In this document: one piece after another, positions 39,956-49,139 of the stretch | Layout of the letters: each line of letters begins with the position of its first letter | How positions within the stretch are numbered: the first letter of the stretch is position 1 | From: Chitinophagaceae bacterium | Lineage (GTDB): Bacteria > Bacteroidota > Bacteroidia > Chitinophagales > Chitinophagaceae | Direction of reading: 5' to 3' | Assembly: GCA_016713085.1 (NCBI GenBank) | Contig: JADJPV010000002.1 | Location: 310,001 to 374,000 of the forward strand | Length of the DNA stretch: 64,000 nt | The notes under the pieces: model-generated | Databases searched by the model: none | What the model was told of the DNA's origin: nothing | The model's input: only the letters and a program-made list of their open reading frames with translations | Position numbers and translations under genes: made by a program

Positions 39956-40948
39956 ATGCCGAAACCACTTATTCAACTATGCATTGCCCTGCTCCTGTGT
40001 GTAAACCTTTATGCACAGGAAACAGTAGCTGATACAATTCCTCTCAACAAAGATTCCATTGAAAAGGAACTGGATGAGTTTTTGAAAATGTTTGGTTCTC
40101 CCAAACCAGCCAGTTATTTTCTTGCAGGCATAGGTGTCGGTAACACACAGTTCAGTGTAAAAAATATTGCACTCAATTCACAGCAATCAACCGGCAACCT
40201 GAGTATTATACCAACAGTAGGGTATTATTTTAAAAACGGGTTGAGTTTATCATATAATAATTCTCTGTTGAAGGAAGGGCAATCCATTCAATTGCTGCAG
40301 CATTCAGCAACAGTTGGGTACGATTACACGGAAAGTAAAGAGGTTGCATTTGGTTTTTCGTACACAAGGTTTTTTGGAAAGAAAGAATTTGTAAATACAT
40401 CATCGCCTTATGATAATGACCTGTTTGCTTATGTAAATAAACAGAAGGGAATTTTTCAGCCGGGTGTAATGATTGGCTTTTCAGCAGGGAAGTACAGGGA
40501 AACATCAAGATATCTTGATTCGCAAAGGATATTCTTACCAAGCCCGGGATATTTTTACTTCTATGTAAATGATACTTCAACTGTTCGAGTGAGAGATTTC
40601 TCACTCATACCTTTTGTACAGCATGAATTTGAATGGAAGGGCTTTGGGAAAAAGAATGCCATCACATTTAAACCCTGCCTGATGCTCATTGGCGGAGTGA
40701 GTAATTTTTCTGTTGATTCAAAAGGGAGAAAAAGTATATTAAACAGGCCACGGTTAGGAAGAGCATATAATCAGTCATCATCAGAATCATCCGGGTTTAA
40801 TTTTTATTCGGTTGGCCTTAACCTCGATGCTGCATGGTATGTTGGAAAATTTTATCTCAATCCCCAAGTATATATTGATGATTATCTTTTAAGCAGCGAA
40901 AATAAATTCAATGTACTCTACACCGTTCAGCTTGGATTTATGTTTTAG
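39956..40948 (+). CDS. Putative outer-membrane beta-barrel protein
   Basis: The start at 39956 (MPKPLIQLCIALLLCVNLYAQ) gives a signal peptide. After a short acidic linker (KELDEFLKMFG) the protein alternates amphipathic strands (LSIIPTVGYYFKNGLSLSY, VAFGFSYTRFF, FNFYSVGLNLDAAWYV) and ends in a strand with terminal aromatic residue (YTVQLGFMF), as expected of outer-membrane barrels. 330 residues. The ligand is unknown. The ATG immediately follows a terminator, so the leader is either read-through or the true start lies a little later. Confidence 0.65.
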   Translation: MPKPLIQLCIALLLCVNLYAQETVADTIPLNKDSIEKELDEFLKMFGSPKPASYFLAGIGVGNTQFSVKNIALNSQQSTGNLSIIPTVGYYFKNGLSLSYNNSLLKEGQSIQLLQHSATVGYDYTESKEVAFGFSYTRFFGKKEFVNTSSPYDNDLFAYVNKQKGIFQPGVMIGFSAGKYRETSRYLDSQRIFLPSPGYFYFYVNDTSTVRVRDFSLIPFVQHEFEWKGFGKKNAITFKPCLMLIGGVSNFSVDSKGRKSILNRPRLGRAYNQSSSESSGFNFYSVGLNLDAAWYVGKFYLNPQVYIDDYLLSSENKFNVLYTVQLGFMF

Positions 40949-41045
40949 TATAACAGAAAGGTTGTTCTTAACATATTTTTACAAGCGAACATAAATGATT
41001 GGCACTTTATTAGACGTTAATGATAAACAACTAAAATCAAACAGA

Positions 41046-41630
41046 ATGAAAAAGTATCTTGTAATCTTACTTGTCACGCTTACAGCATCGGCTACATCTT
41101 TTGCACAGTTCCGCATTGGCCCAAAACTCGGTGCCAATATGGGGAAAATTGAAGGAAGTGGATTTGATGAAAAGTATAAACTTGGTTATCATGTAGGTGT
41201 ATTTGCAGAAATACCGTTAGGAAAAAAATGGGCTATTCAACCAGAAGTATTGTGGAACCAGATTAATACAGATACTGCCTATAACATTAGGCAAGTGTAT
41301 CAAAATCTTGCAAACCAGAATCTTTCCAACCCACAATTAAATTATTTGAGTATTCCATTGCTATTAACTTACAAGCCTGCAAAGGTTTTATCATTGCAGG
41401 CGGGGCCACAGTTCGGGATTTTGATCAATAAGGATAAAACACTGATTGATAATGGAGGGCAAGCATTTAAAAATGGCGATTTTTCTATGCTCTTTGGTGC
41501 ACAACTGAATATTCTTCGTATAAGAGTATATGGTAGATATGTTATTGGATTAAATGATATCAGTGATATCGGCAGTCAGGAAGAATGGAAAACAACAGGT
41601 TTTCAACTTGGTGTTGGGTTAGCTTTGTAA
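41046..41630 (+). CDS. PorT-like outer-membrane beta-barrel protein
   Basis: About 194 residues. The start at 41046 (MKKYLVILLVTLTASATSFAQ) makes a signal peptide; the upstream ATG at 40995 does not. The pattern IGPKLGANMGKIEGSG, GYHVGVFAEIPLGKKWAIQPEVLW and LNYLSIPLLLTYKPAKVLSLQAG is the common outer membrane protein beta-barrel (PorT family) signature. Length and ending fit. Followed by a terminator-like hairpin. Confidence 0.8.
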   Translation: MKKYLVILLVTLTASATSFAQFRIGPKLGANMGKIEGSGFDEKYKLGYHVGVFAEIPLGKKWAIQPEVLWNQINTDTAYNIRQVYQNLANQNLSNPQLNYLSIPLLLTYKPAKVLSLQAGPQFGILINKDKTLIDNGGQAFKNGDFSMLFGAQLNILRIRVYGRYVIGLNDISDIGSQEEWKTTGFQLGVGLAL

Positions 41631-41650
41631 AAACTTACATCTACTATAGT

Positions 41651-41682
41651 AAGGCCTCTCCTAACAGGGAGGTCTTTTTTAT
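41651..41682 (+). terminator. Imperfect terminator after the PorT-like gene
   Basis: aaggcctctcc and gggaggtctt flank a short loop and are followed by T6. The stem has mismatches, so strength is uncertain. Confidence 0.5.
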
Positions 41683-41742
41683 TTCCATTAACATATACAA
41701 TTAAGGGTAATCTGCTACATTTACCAACTAAAAATTTACTGC

Positions 41743-44700
41743 ATGAAACAGCACAGATTACATTTCAGGATTATCCAGATTTTTCTTTTTATTTCTCTTG
41801 CTCTTACATCGTTTGCCCAGGTAAACCTGAAAGAACAGATTCCCTTTGATGCAAAAGTGAAAACAGGAAAACTGCCAAACGGACTTACCTATTATATCCG
41901 TCCCAATAACAAACCGGAGCAGCGGGTAGAGTTAAGGCTGGTTGTTAATGCAGGCTCGATCCTTGAAGATGGCGATCAACTTGGTCTTGCACATATGACC
42001 GAGCACATGGCTTTTAACGGCACAAAGAATTTTAAGAAGAACGATATTGTTTCTTACCTGCAGGAAATTGGTGTTGGCTTTGGAAATGATCTGAACGCTT
42101 ATACCAGTTTTGATGAAACCGTTTATATCTTGCCAATCCCCATAGACAAACCCGGGAACCTTGAAAAAGGATTCCAGATACTGGAAGACTTGGCGCATAA
42201 TATTTCTAATCTCGATGAAGATATTGATGGAGAGCGTGCTGTAATCCTGGAAGAAAGCCGTTTAGGTAAAGGAGCGCAGGAAAGAATGTTCCGAAAATTC
42301 CTGCCGGGTTTATTTGCCGGTTCATTGTATGCAGACAGGTTACCCATTGGTAAAGACAGCATTATTAAGAACTTCAAGTATGATGTTATCCGCAGGTTTT
42401 ACCGTGACTGGTACAGACCTGATTTGATGGCGGTGATTATAGTAGGTGATATCACTACAGAAAAAGCAGAAGAAATGATCCGTAAACATTTTGGTGGATT
42501 AACAAATCCTGCCAATCCACGTGAACGGAAATATGCCCCACTTGCTCCCTACAGCAAAAATGATTTAATGCTGATAAGCGATAAAGAAGCAACATCTTAC
42601 AGCGTAGCAATAAATTATCCCGCTTATATAGATCCTCCTGTTTCAATTGTTGAAGAATACAGGAACGATCTTATCCGTAATTTGTTTACACGCATGTTCA
42701 ATCAGCGTTTGCAGGAATTAACGCAAAAAGAAAATCCTCCTTTCAATGGAGCAAGTGGCAGCTTTGGAACCTACGCAAGAGGATATGATGCATTTTCTGT
42801 TTATGCAGGTGCAGGAACAGGCGATGTAAAAAGAGCTATGCAGGTCTTGCTGGAAGAACTGGAACGTGTAAAGCGTTTTGGATTTACTGCAACAGAACTG
42901 GAGCGGTCAAAGAAAAACATGATTTCCTCTTATGAAAGATCATACAATAACCGGGATAAAAATGAAAGTGCAAACTATGTAGAAGAGTATATCAGCAATT
43001 TTCTGCAGAAAGATCCAACACCGGGTATCGAGTATGAATTTGAAAAAGTAAAAGAACTTCTTCCGGGCATCAGCATTGAAGAGGTAAATAACCTGGTGAA
43101 TAAATACATTAAAGGAGTTGACAACAGGTTTACTTACATCACAGGACCAGAACCAAAAGCAATTGATAAAGTTCCAACTACAGAAGAGATGCTGGCTGTT
43201 TTTCCGGCAGTTGAGAAAGCTGACATCAAAGCTTATGAAGATAAAGTGGTTGCTTCTTCTTTGATCGAAAAGAAGCCAACAGCAGGGAAAGTAGTTTCAA
43301 AGAAAACTGATGCAAAGCTTGGTACAACTGAACTGACACTGAGCAATGGTGTGAAAGTAACCCTGAAATCAACTGACTTTAAAGCTGATCAGATCTTAAT
43401 GTCGAGTGTAAGACCCGGCGGTAAAAATCTATATGGGCTGGCAGATAAATACAATGTGGAATATGCAGTGCCGATTGTACAGGCGATGGGAGTTGCTGAT
43501 TTTTCACCAGTGGATCTGCGCAAGGTACTGGCAGGAAAAACGGTGCAGGTTACTCCGTTTATCAGTGCAGTAAGTGAAGGTGTTCGTGGAAACTCAACAG
43601 TAAAGGATCTGGAAACAATGTTTCAGTTAACCTGGCTGTATTTTACAAACCCACGCAGCGATACTTCCTTATTTAAATCATACCAGCAAAGGAATAAATC
43701 GCAGTATGCAATGGCAGGTGCTAATCCGCAGTTTGCATTTATTGATACATTGTACAATACCCTGTATAATAATAATCCGCAGGCACCAATTGCTTTACCA
43801 AAGGCTGACTACTTTGAAAAAATCAATCTAAAGCGAAGTCTTGAAATTTATAAAGAACGTTTTGCGGATGCAGGAAGCATGAACTTTGTTTTTGTTGGAA
43901 GCTTTAAGGAGGAAGAAATCATTCCTTTAATAGAGCAGTATATTGGCAGTTTGCCGGCCACAGCGAAAAAGTTTGCAACTGTTGATAATAAAGTGCGGCC
44001 AATAAAAGGCAAAAAAGAAATGATTGTGAAAAAAGGCAAGGAAGAAAAGAGCTTGATCATTCAATTCCATTCGGGTGAAGTGCCCTATAGTCAGTCACTG
44101 GAACTAAAAGCACAGGCTGCAACAGAGGTGCTGAACATCCGCATTATTGAAGAACTGCGTGAAAAGATTGGTGGTATTTACGGCGGCGGTATTTATGGTG
44201 GACTGGAACAGCAACCTTACGGTAACTACACATTTGCAGTACAGTTGCCATGCGGCCCTGAAAAGGCTGACACCTTGATAAAAGCTGTGAACAAAGAGAT
44301 CAAGGACATTGCAACAAAAGGCCCTTCACAAAAGAACCTTGATAAAGTAAAACAGCAATGGCGTGAACAGCACAAGATTGACCTGAAAGAAAATGGTAAC
44401 TGGCTGACTGCTTTAACCGAAAGCAAGTTTCCCGGAAATGATATCAATTATTTTGTGGACTATGAAAAGTATGTGGATCAGCTCACAGTGAAAGATGTGC
44501 AGGAGGCCGCAGCGAAATTGCTGAATGGCCCCAATGTATTAACCGCTGCGCAAATGCCGGAGAATGACGCGCCGAGTGAGAAAAATAATACCGCAGAGAG
44601 AGAGAATAAGGTAATCGAGTCAATTGAAATTGACCAGCCGGATATTAAAATTGAGCTGTTCGACAATGGAGAAATTGATGGCGATACAGTAACAGTTTAT

Positions 44701-44934
44701 TTCAACAGCTACCCCGTGGTGAGCAAAAAGCAGTTAACGGCGAATGTGATTACCCTCAATGTAAAAGCATTGAAGAACAGGAAAAACAACCTGGTTCTGT
44801 TTGCTGAAAACCTCGGCAAAACACCGCCAAATACAGCATTGATGCGGGTTACAGCAGGTACAAAGGTGTACAATATCACTGTTGAAAGCGATAAGAAAAA
44901 GAACGGAATGATTGTTTTTAAATGGAAGGAATAA
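41743..44934 (+). CDS. M16 (insulinase/pitrilysin) zinc protease with extra C-terminal domain
   Basis: 1,063 residues: signal peptide ending SFAQ, then a fourfold M16 repeat. The inverted zinc motif HxxEH is at residues 84-88 (LAHMTEHMAF), with the downstream Glu in RAVILEESRLGKG. The second, inactive half contains FVGSFKEEEIIPLIEQY and GGIYGGGIYGGLEQQPYG. About 100 residues beyond the usual M16 end form a separate beta domain (IELFDNGEIDGDTVTVYFN, NLVLFAENLGKTPPNTALM) seen on other Bacteroidota secreted proteins and similar to the C-terminus of the small protein at 1701-2197. Predicted periplasmic peptide degradation. Intact. Confidence 0.9.
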   Translation: MKQHRLHFRIIQIFLFISLALTSFAQVNLKEQIPFDAKVKTGKLPNGLTYYIRPNNKPEQRVELRLVVNAGSILEDGDQLGLAHMTEHMAFNGTKNFKKNDIVSYLQEIGVGFGNDLNAYTSFDETVYILPIPIDKPGNLEKGFQILEDLAHNISNLDEDIDGERAVILEESRLGKGAQERMFRKFLPGLFAGSLYADRLPIGKDSIIKNFKYDVIRRFYRDWYRPDLMAVIIVGDITTEKAEEMIRKHFGGLTNPANPRERKYAPLAPYSKNDLMLISDKEATSYSVAINYPAYIDPPVSIVEEYRNDLIRNLFTRMFNQRLQELTQKENPPFNGASGSFGTYARGYDAFSVYAGAGTGDVKRAMQVLLEELERVKRFGFTATELERSKKNMISSYERSYNNRDKNESANYVEEYISNFLQKDPTPGIEYEFEKVKELLPGISIEEVNNLVNKYIKGVDNRFTYITGPEPKAIDKVPTTEEMLAVFPAVEKADIKAYEDKVVASSLIEKKPTAGKVVSKKTDAKLGTTELTLSNGVKVTLKSTDFKADQILMSSVRPGGKNLYGLADKYNVEYAVPIVQAMGVADFSPVDLRKVLAGKTVQVTPFISAVSEGVRGNSTVKDLETMFQLTWLYFTNPRSDTSLFKSYQQRNKSQYAMAGANPQFAFIDTLYNTLYNNNPQAPIALPKADYFEKINLKRSLEIYKERFADAGSMNFVFVGSFKEEEIIPLIEQYIGSLPATAKKFATVDNKVRPIKGKKEMIVKKGKEEKSLIIQFHSGEVPYSQSLELKAQAATEVLNIRIIEELREKIGGIYGGGIYGGLEQQPYGNYTFAVQLPCGPEKADTLIKAVNKEIKDIATKGPSQKNLDKVKQQWREQHKIDLKENGNWLTALTESKFPGNDINYFVDYEKYVDQLTVKDVQEAAAKLLNGPNVLTAAQMPENDAPSEKNNTAERENKVIESIEIDQPDIKIELFDNGEIDGDTVTVYFNSYPVVSKKQLTANVITLNVKALKNRKNNLVLFAENLGKTPPNTALMRVTAGTKVYNITVESDKKKNGMIVFKWKE

Positions 44935-44951
44935 GATAAAATCGAATGAAA

Positions 44952-44977
44952 CAAAGGCTGCCAACTGGCAGCCTTTG
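44952..44977 (+). terminator. Terminator after M16 protease gene
   Basis: caaaggctgcca and ggcagcctttg form a near-perfect stem with a 3-base loop, about 17 bp after the stop codon. The T run behind it is weak (ttatt). The 44978-45219 stretch contains no gene; it is A/T-rich and includes the leader of the SWIB gene. Confidence 0.75.
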
Positions 44978-45219
44978 TTATTACAGGGATATGTGAAAAT
45001 GCTTTTTACCGGTCTTGAATACTGTTTTTAACCGTTCAAAACTGGCTTTATAAACCGGATGGAGTTATACAGTATTTACCAATGAAAAACCATAATGTTA
45101 ATATCTTAATATTTAGTGCAAAGTTAACTTGCAAAAGAAGCTGTTGGGAATGAAAAATAATCCTATATTCATTATTGAAAATTACTCTTTGCCCATTTAA
45201 ATTCTAAAAATTAAAAAAC

Positions 45220-45639
45220 ATGGCAACAAAAAAAGCAAAAAAAGCAGCTAAGAAACCAGCAGCAAAAAAAGCAGTAAAGAAAGCTGTTAAAAAAGCGGCT
45301 CCTAAAAAAGCAGCTAAGAAAGCAGTGAAAAAGGCAGCTCCTAAAAAAGCAGCTCCAAAGAAAAAAGTAGCTAAAAAGAAATCTGCACGTAAACCAAATG
45401 CAGCCTTCATGAAAGCACTTACTCCAAGTGCTGATTTAGCAGCCGTTATTGGAAGTAAACCATTACCACGTACAGAAGCGGTGAAAAAGATCTGGGTTTA
45501 CATAAAAGCAAATAAACTGCAGGATGCTAAAAACAAACGCAACATTAATGCTGATGCTAAACTGAAACTCGTGTTCGGTGGAAAAGCACAGGTATCAATG
45601 TTTGATATGGCGAAGCATCTGTCAAACCATTTGAAATAA
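45220..45639 (+). CDS. Histone H1-like / SWIB-domain protein
   Basis: 139 residues. The first ~58 residues are almost entirely Lys, Ala, Pro and Val in AKK, VKK and APKK units, like the tail of eukaryotic histone H1 and of bacterial Hc1/HupN-type proteins. The C-terminal ~75 residues are a SWIB/MDM2 fold: NAAFMKALTPSADLAAVIGS, AVKKIWVYIKANKLQD, LKLVFGGKAQVSMFDMAKHL. Such proteins bind DNA in Chlamydiae and Bacteroidota. The Lys-rich tail suggests abundant nucleoid association; regulation is not visible. Intact and with its own terminator. Confidence 0.88.
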   Translation: MATKKAKKAAKKPAAKKAVKKAVKKAAPKKAAKKAVKKAAPKKAAPKKKVAKKKSARKPNAAFMKALTPSADLAAVIGSKPLPRTEAVKKIWVYIKANKLQDAKNKRNINADAKLKLVFGGKAQVSMFDMAKHLSNHLK

Positions 45640-45659
45640 GAATGGTTATTGAATATTTT

Positions 45660-45687
45660 AAGGGCATCAACAGATGCCCTTTTTTTA
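45660..45687 (+). terminator. Strong terminator after SWIB gene
   Basis: aagggcatc-aacaga-tgccctt with a following T7 run, 20 bp after the stop. It could also serve the convergent L,D-transpeptidase-like gene, which ends at 45700. Confidence 0.85.
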
Positions 45688-45699
45688 TCTCTGTGTTTT

Positions 45700-46338
45700 T
45701 TATTCAAAGATCCAGAGTAAGATTGGCTGTTTGCTTTTGTCAATGAATCCTGCAAGTGTTTGCAGAAAATTTGGAGATACAGTTGGGCATCCGTTACTCA
45801 AACAAATAGGATAGGGTGTTACTTCATTATCAGGTATACAGCTGTGTGCATGTAAAACAACAAATCGTTCAAATGCTTTGCTGTTGCTGCTTTCAAGCCC
45901 GTGCAGTTTATACGCCAGGCCAAAACGGCCGTAATATTTTTTTCCGATTTTATATTTTCCCAATGAAGAGCAGTTACAGCCAACAGTATTTCCGTATTCT
46001 CTTTTGCTGAAAAATGAATTACCGCAGCTGCCATGTGTTACCAATGCTCTATGTATAATTTTGCCTGCTTTTAAATCGTACACATAGAACCTGTTTTCTC
46101 CGCTTTCTTTTTTCATATCAACCAAATAACAGATGGATTGATTGTATCCATTATTGGCTGCATATTTTTTTAAGCGACTGGCAAAGTCTGCAACACGTTT
46201 TGTTTCCGTTGATTCTTTATCATGTGCAGATATGGTTTTTGAAAAAGCTTTTTCAGTTGCTGAAGTTTTATTGTCTGTTTTGTTTGAACAGGTAATTAAA
46301 AGAATAGCAGTAGCGACAAAAAATGTTTGTTGCAGCAT
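45700..46338 (-). CDS. Murein L,D-transpeptidase-like lipoprotein
   Basis: About 212 residues. The start at 46338 (MLQQTFFVATAILLITCSN) gives a signal sequence with a possible lipobox Cys; the frame's earlier Met at 46479 overlaps the mntH end. The catalytic-family blocks RFYVYDLKAGKIIHRALVTH, SSLGKYKIGKKYYGRFGLAY, FVVLHAHSCIP and SNGCPTVSPNF (the Cys of the YkuD-type SxGC motif) identify the YkuD_2-like group. Probably periplasmic and acting on peptidoglycan peptides. Confidence 0.82.
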   Translation of the reverse strand: MLQQTFFVATAILLITCSNKTDNKTSATEKAFSKTISAHDKESTETKRVADFASRLKKYAANNGYNQSICYLVDMKKESGENRFYVYDLKAGKIIHRALVTHGSCGNSFFSKREYGNTVGCNCSSLGKYKIGKKYYGRFGLAYKLHGLESSNSKAFERFVVLHAHSCIPDNEVTPYPICLSNGCPTVSPNFLQTLAGFIDKSKQPILLWIFE

Positions 46339-46471
46339 GGTGTGATGGATTACAGAGTGGAGATGACAGAACGCTCCGAATCCATAAAAGATGATGCAGG
46401 ATAATCTTAAAAATGCGTTAATGCTTTTGAGTAAGTAAACATCAAAAAAAAGCAGCTGCAATATTTCTGCA

Positions 46472-48358
46472 TTAAACATTTACAATTAAAACAGGAATGT
46501 TTACTTCATGCCGAACCGCTTCAATTGTTTCACCAAATACATAGTCTTTTAATCCCTTGTGGCGGTGGGCACCCATGATCAGCAGATCGGATTTACTTTC
46601 TTTTACAATCCGCACAATCTCTTTTATACGGTTATTGTAGCCCAGAGCAATAGAGGTTTTGTATCCCTGCAGCTCAAGGGTTGAAGCATAATGTTCCAGC
46701 CTTTGCCTGTCTTTACGGGTCTCATCATCATCACTTGCCTCTCCAAGAAGCCTGGCCGGTGCCGATTCTACAATATGCATGAAGATATAACTGGCCTCTT
46801 TCCGCCCCTGGTTCAGGGCATAAGCAATCAGCTTTTCATCGTTTTCAGAAAAGTCGAGTGCAACAGCAATATTGTTCACTGCCGGAACAGAGAGATTTGC
46901 TAAGGATGGTATGGCACTATGCATTTTAATATTGTCTTTATTTAGTTGTTTCCGCACCATTGGCAGGAATGTCATTGTTAAGAACAGCCAGATAAACCCG
47001 AGAGCAATGATTGGAATGAAGAATTTCCAGAACCACATTCCATCTTCTGTAAACACTACCATGATTTCCTGCACAACCAGCCTCACATTTAAAAACACAA
47101 GAACTGCACCAACAGCCCATGCTGCAATCTTCACCCATAGTTTTATGGCAAACTCACCCATGGTGTTTTTATCGCTTACAAAATGAATTAATGGAATTAC
47201 TGCAAAACCTAACTGTAAACTGAGTATCACCTGGCTGAAGACAAGCAGGTCATCTACTTTTTCTTCACCATACACAAGGATCACTATTACAGCAGGTATA
47301 ATGGCAATTAACCTTGTAAGCAAACGGCGAAGCAAAGGATTAATACGAATGCGTAAATAACCTTCCATTACAATTTGCCCGGCCAGTGTTCCGGTAATGG
47401 TACTGCTTTGTCCGGCGGCAATCAGCGCAATTGCAAATAAGATGGGAGCCAGTTTTGTACCAAGTAAAGGAGCCAGCAACTGGTGTGCATCTTCGATCCT
47501 TGCTACCTGTGTATTACCAGTTTTAAAGAAAACAGTAGCCGCTAAAACGAGGATAGCTGCATTTACAAAGAAGGCTGCATTCAGTGCAATGGTACTGTCG
47601 ATAAAATTAAATTTCAGGGCCCGCTTTATACTTTGTTTGTCTTCACCAATCTTTCTTGTTTGTACCAGTGCAGAATGCAGGTAAAGATTGTGAGGCATTA
47701 CTGTTGCACCAATAATACCAACTGCAATATATAAGGCCTGGTTATTTAATGCTGTTGGAATAAAGCCCACAGCTACTTCAGAAAGAGAAGGTTTTGATAA
47801 AAAGATTTCGATTAAAAAAGATCCGCCGATAATAGCAACCAATGCTATGATGAATGCTTCCAGTTTACGGATACCATAATTCTGTAACCATAATAATAGC
47901 AAAGTATCAAATACGCTGATTCCCACGCCCCAGATTAATGGCAAACCTGTGAGCAGATAAATACCCAATGCCATTCCCAATACTTCAGCAAGATCACAGG
48001 CCGCAATTGCAATCTCAGCCAGAATGTATAAACAAAAATTAACTACCGGTGGATAGGCCTCCCTGTTTGCCTGTGCAAGATCTCTGCGGCGAACAATGCC
48101 CAGCCTTGCACTCAAACTTTGCAGCAATAAAGCCATGAGGTTACTCATGAGCAAAACCCAGATCAGCTGATAACCAAACTTGGCACCACCCTGCAAATCA
48201 GTTGCCCAGTTACCCGGATCCATATAACCTACACTTACAAGATAGGCAGGTCCTGCATAAGCAAGTATACGTCTCCAGCCTTTTTGCGGCTGGGTGGTAT
48301 CAACTGAACCGTGTACTTCGCTCAATGAATTTTCAGGGTGCTGCATTTTTTCTTTCAT
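46472..48358 (-). CDS. mntH: Nramp-type metal transporter fused to a universal-stress-protein domain
   Basis: 628 residues. About residues 1-450 are an Nramp transporter: the metal-binding YMDPGNWATD motif in the first helix, GATVMPHNLYLHSALVQTR (the MPH motif in helix 6) and ~11 hydrophobic helices. The last ~150 residues form a cytoplasmic UspA domain (NIAVALDFSENDEKLIAYAL, IMGAHRHKGLKDYVFG, the ATP-binding GxxxxxG...G loop). It probably imports Mn2+/Fe2+ using the proton gradient, with the Usp domain as a possible sensor. It directly follows the mntR gene. Confidence 0.9.
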   Translation of the reverse strand: MKEKMQHPENSLSEVHGSVDTTQPQKGWRRILAYAGPAYLVSVGYMDPGNWATDLQGGAKFGYQLIWVLLMSNLMALLLQSLSARLGIVRRRDLAQANREAYPPVVNFCLYILAEIAIAACDLAEVLGMALGIYLLTGLPLIWGVGISVFDTLLLLWLQNYGIRKLEAFIIALVAIIGGSFLIEIFLSKPSLSEVAVGFIPTALNNQALYIAVGIIGATVMPHNLYLHSALVQTRKIGEDKQSIKRALKFNFIDSTIALNAAFFVNAAILVLAATVFFKTGNTQVARIEDAHQLLAPLLGTKLAPILFAIALIAAGQSSTITGTLAGQIVMEGYLRIRINPLLRRLLTRLIAIIPAVIVILVYGEEKVDDLLVFSQVILSLQLGFAVIPLIHFVSDKNTMGEFAIKLWVKIAAWAVGAVLVFLNVRLVVQEIMVVFTEDGMWFWKFFIPIIALGFIWLFLTMTFLPMVRKQLNKDNIKMHSAIPSLANLSVPAVNNIAVALDFSENDEKLIAYALNQGRKEASYIFMHIVESAPARLLGEASDDDETRKDRQRLEHYASTLELQGYKTSIALGYNNRIKEIVRIVKESKSDLLIMGAHRHKGLKDYVFGETIEAVRHEVNIPVLIVNV

Positions 48359-49017
48359 TTAAACGGGTTTTACAAATATGTTTTTTGCCAGGTGATCGCT
48401 GAGTGTTGTGAGCGGTTGATTGCGGATTTTTATTTCAACAGAGCCATCAAACAAAAAGCGCTGTTTGATTTCAAGTTTGGTGCCGATTCCAATCTTTTTT
48501 GCCGCAGCATTTCCAGCAAGTTACTGCTCTGGTCGCCAACTGCTGTTACAACAGCTGGCTGCTGTTCTTTCAATTGATGAAGACTGATATTGCTGGAAGC
48601 TTCGATCTTTCCGTTACGGTCGGGGATAGGGTCGCCATGCGGGTCTGCCTTTGGAAAGCCGAGAAAGGCATCTAATCTTTCCGTTAATTCATGACTGCTT
48701 ACATGTTCAAGCTGTTCTGCAATTTCATGCACGGCATCCCATTCAAATTTTAATTTATCTACCAAAAAAAATTCCCACAACCTGTGCCTGCGGATAATGC
48801 TCAAAGCCAGTTTCTTTCCTTCTGCATTCAGCTTTACACCATAGTAGGGTTCGTAATGAAGCAGTTTTTTTTCTTTTAAACGTTTCAGCATGTCGGTAAC
48901 AGAAGCCGGTTTGGTGTGCAGTTCTTCCGACAGTTCGTTAGTGGTAACGTTACTGTCTGTTTGCTGCAGCCGCCAGATGGCCTTGATATAATTTTCTTCA
49001 GCGGTCGAAAAATTCAT
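48359..49017 (-). CDS. mntR: Manganese/iron-dependent DtxR-family repressor (frameshifted)
   Basis: A winged-helix N-terminus (FSTAEENYIKAIWRLQQ, ELHTKPASVTDMLKRLKEK), a metal-binding dimerisation domain (HRLWEFFLVDKLKFEWDAV, EQLEHVSSHELTERLDAFL) and a C-terminal SH3-like FeoA region. The frame runs out at 48430, but restoring one A in an A6 run near 48497 gives QKKIGIGTKLEIKQRFLF...DHLAKNIFVKPV and a stop at 48359, abutting the mntH start. It very likely represses the mntR-mntH operon when metal is plentiful. Confidence 0.88.
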
Positions 49018-49034
49018 ATGGAATGAAATTATAA

Positions 49035-49050
49035 TTTAGACAAATCTAAA
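49035..49050. promoter_or_regulatory. MntR-type operator palindrome
   Basis: tttaga-caaa-tctaaa is a perfect 6-bp inverted repeat with 4-base spacer, 18-33 bp before the mntR start. It matches the form of DtxR/MntR operators. It lies in the 122-bp divergent gap between mntR and the lipoprotein gene at 49140, so control of the latter is possible too. Confidence 0.7.
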
Positions 49051-49139
49051 AAATTATTTTTAAAACCAAGCTTTTTTTGCTGAGAATTTTGATTCACACA
49101 CAAAACCTTTACTTTTAGTATCCTGTATAACACTGACAT

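Noticed and set aside
45204..45410. Ala/Phe-rich minus-strand open frame opposite the SWIB gene
   Set aside because: It is the antisense of the Lys/Ala repeat codons and has no independent support.
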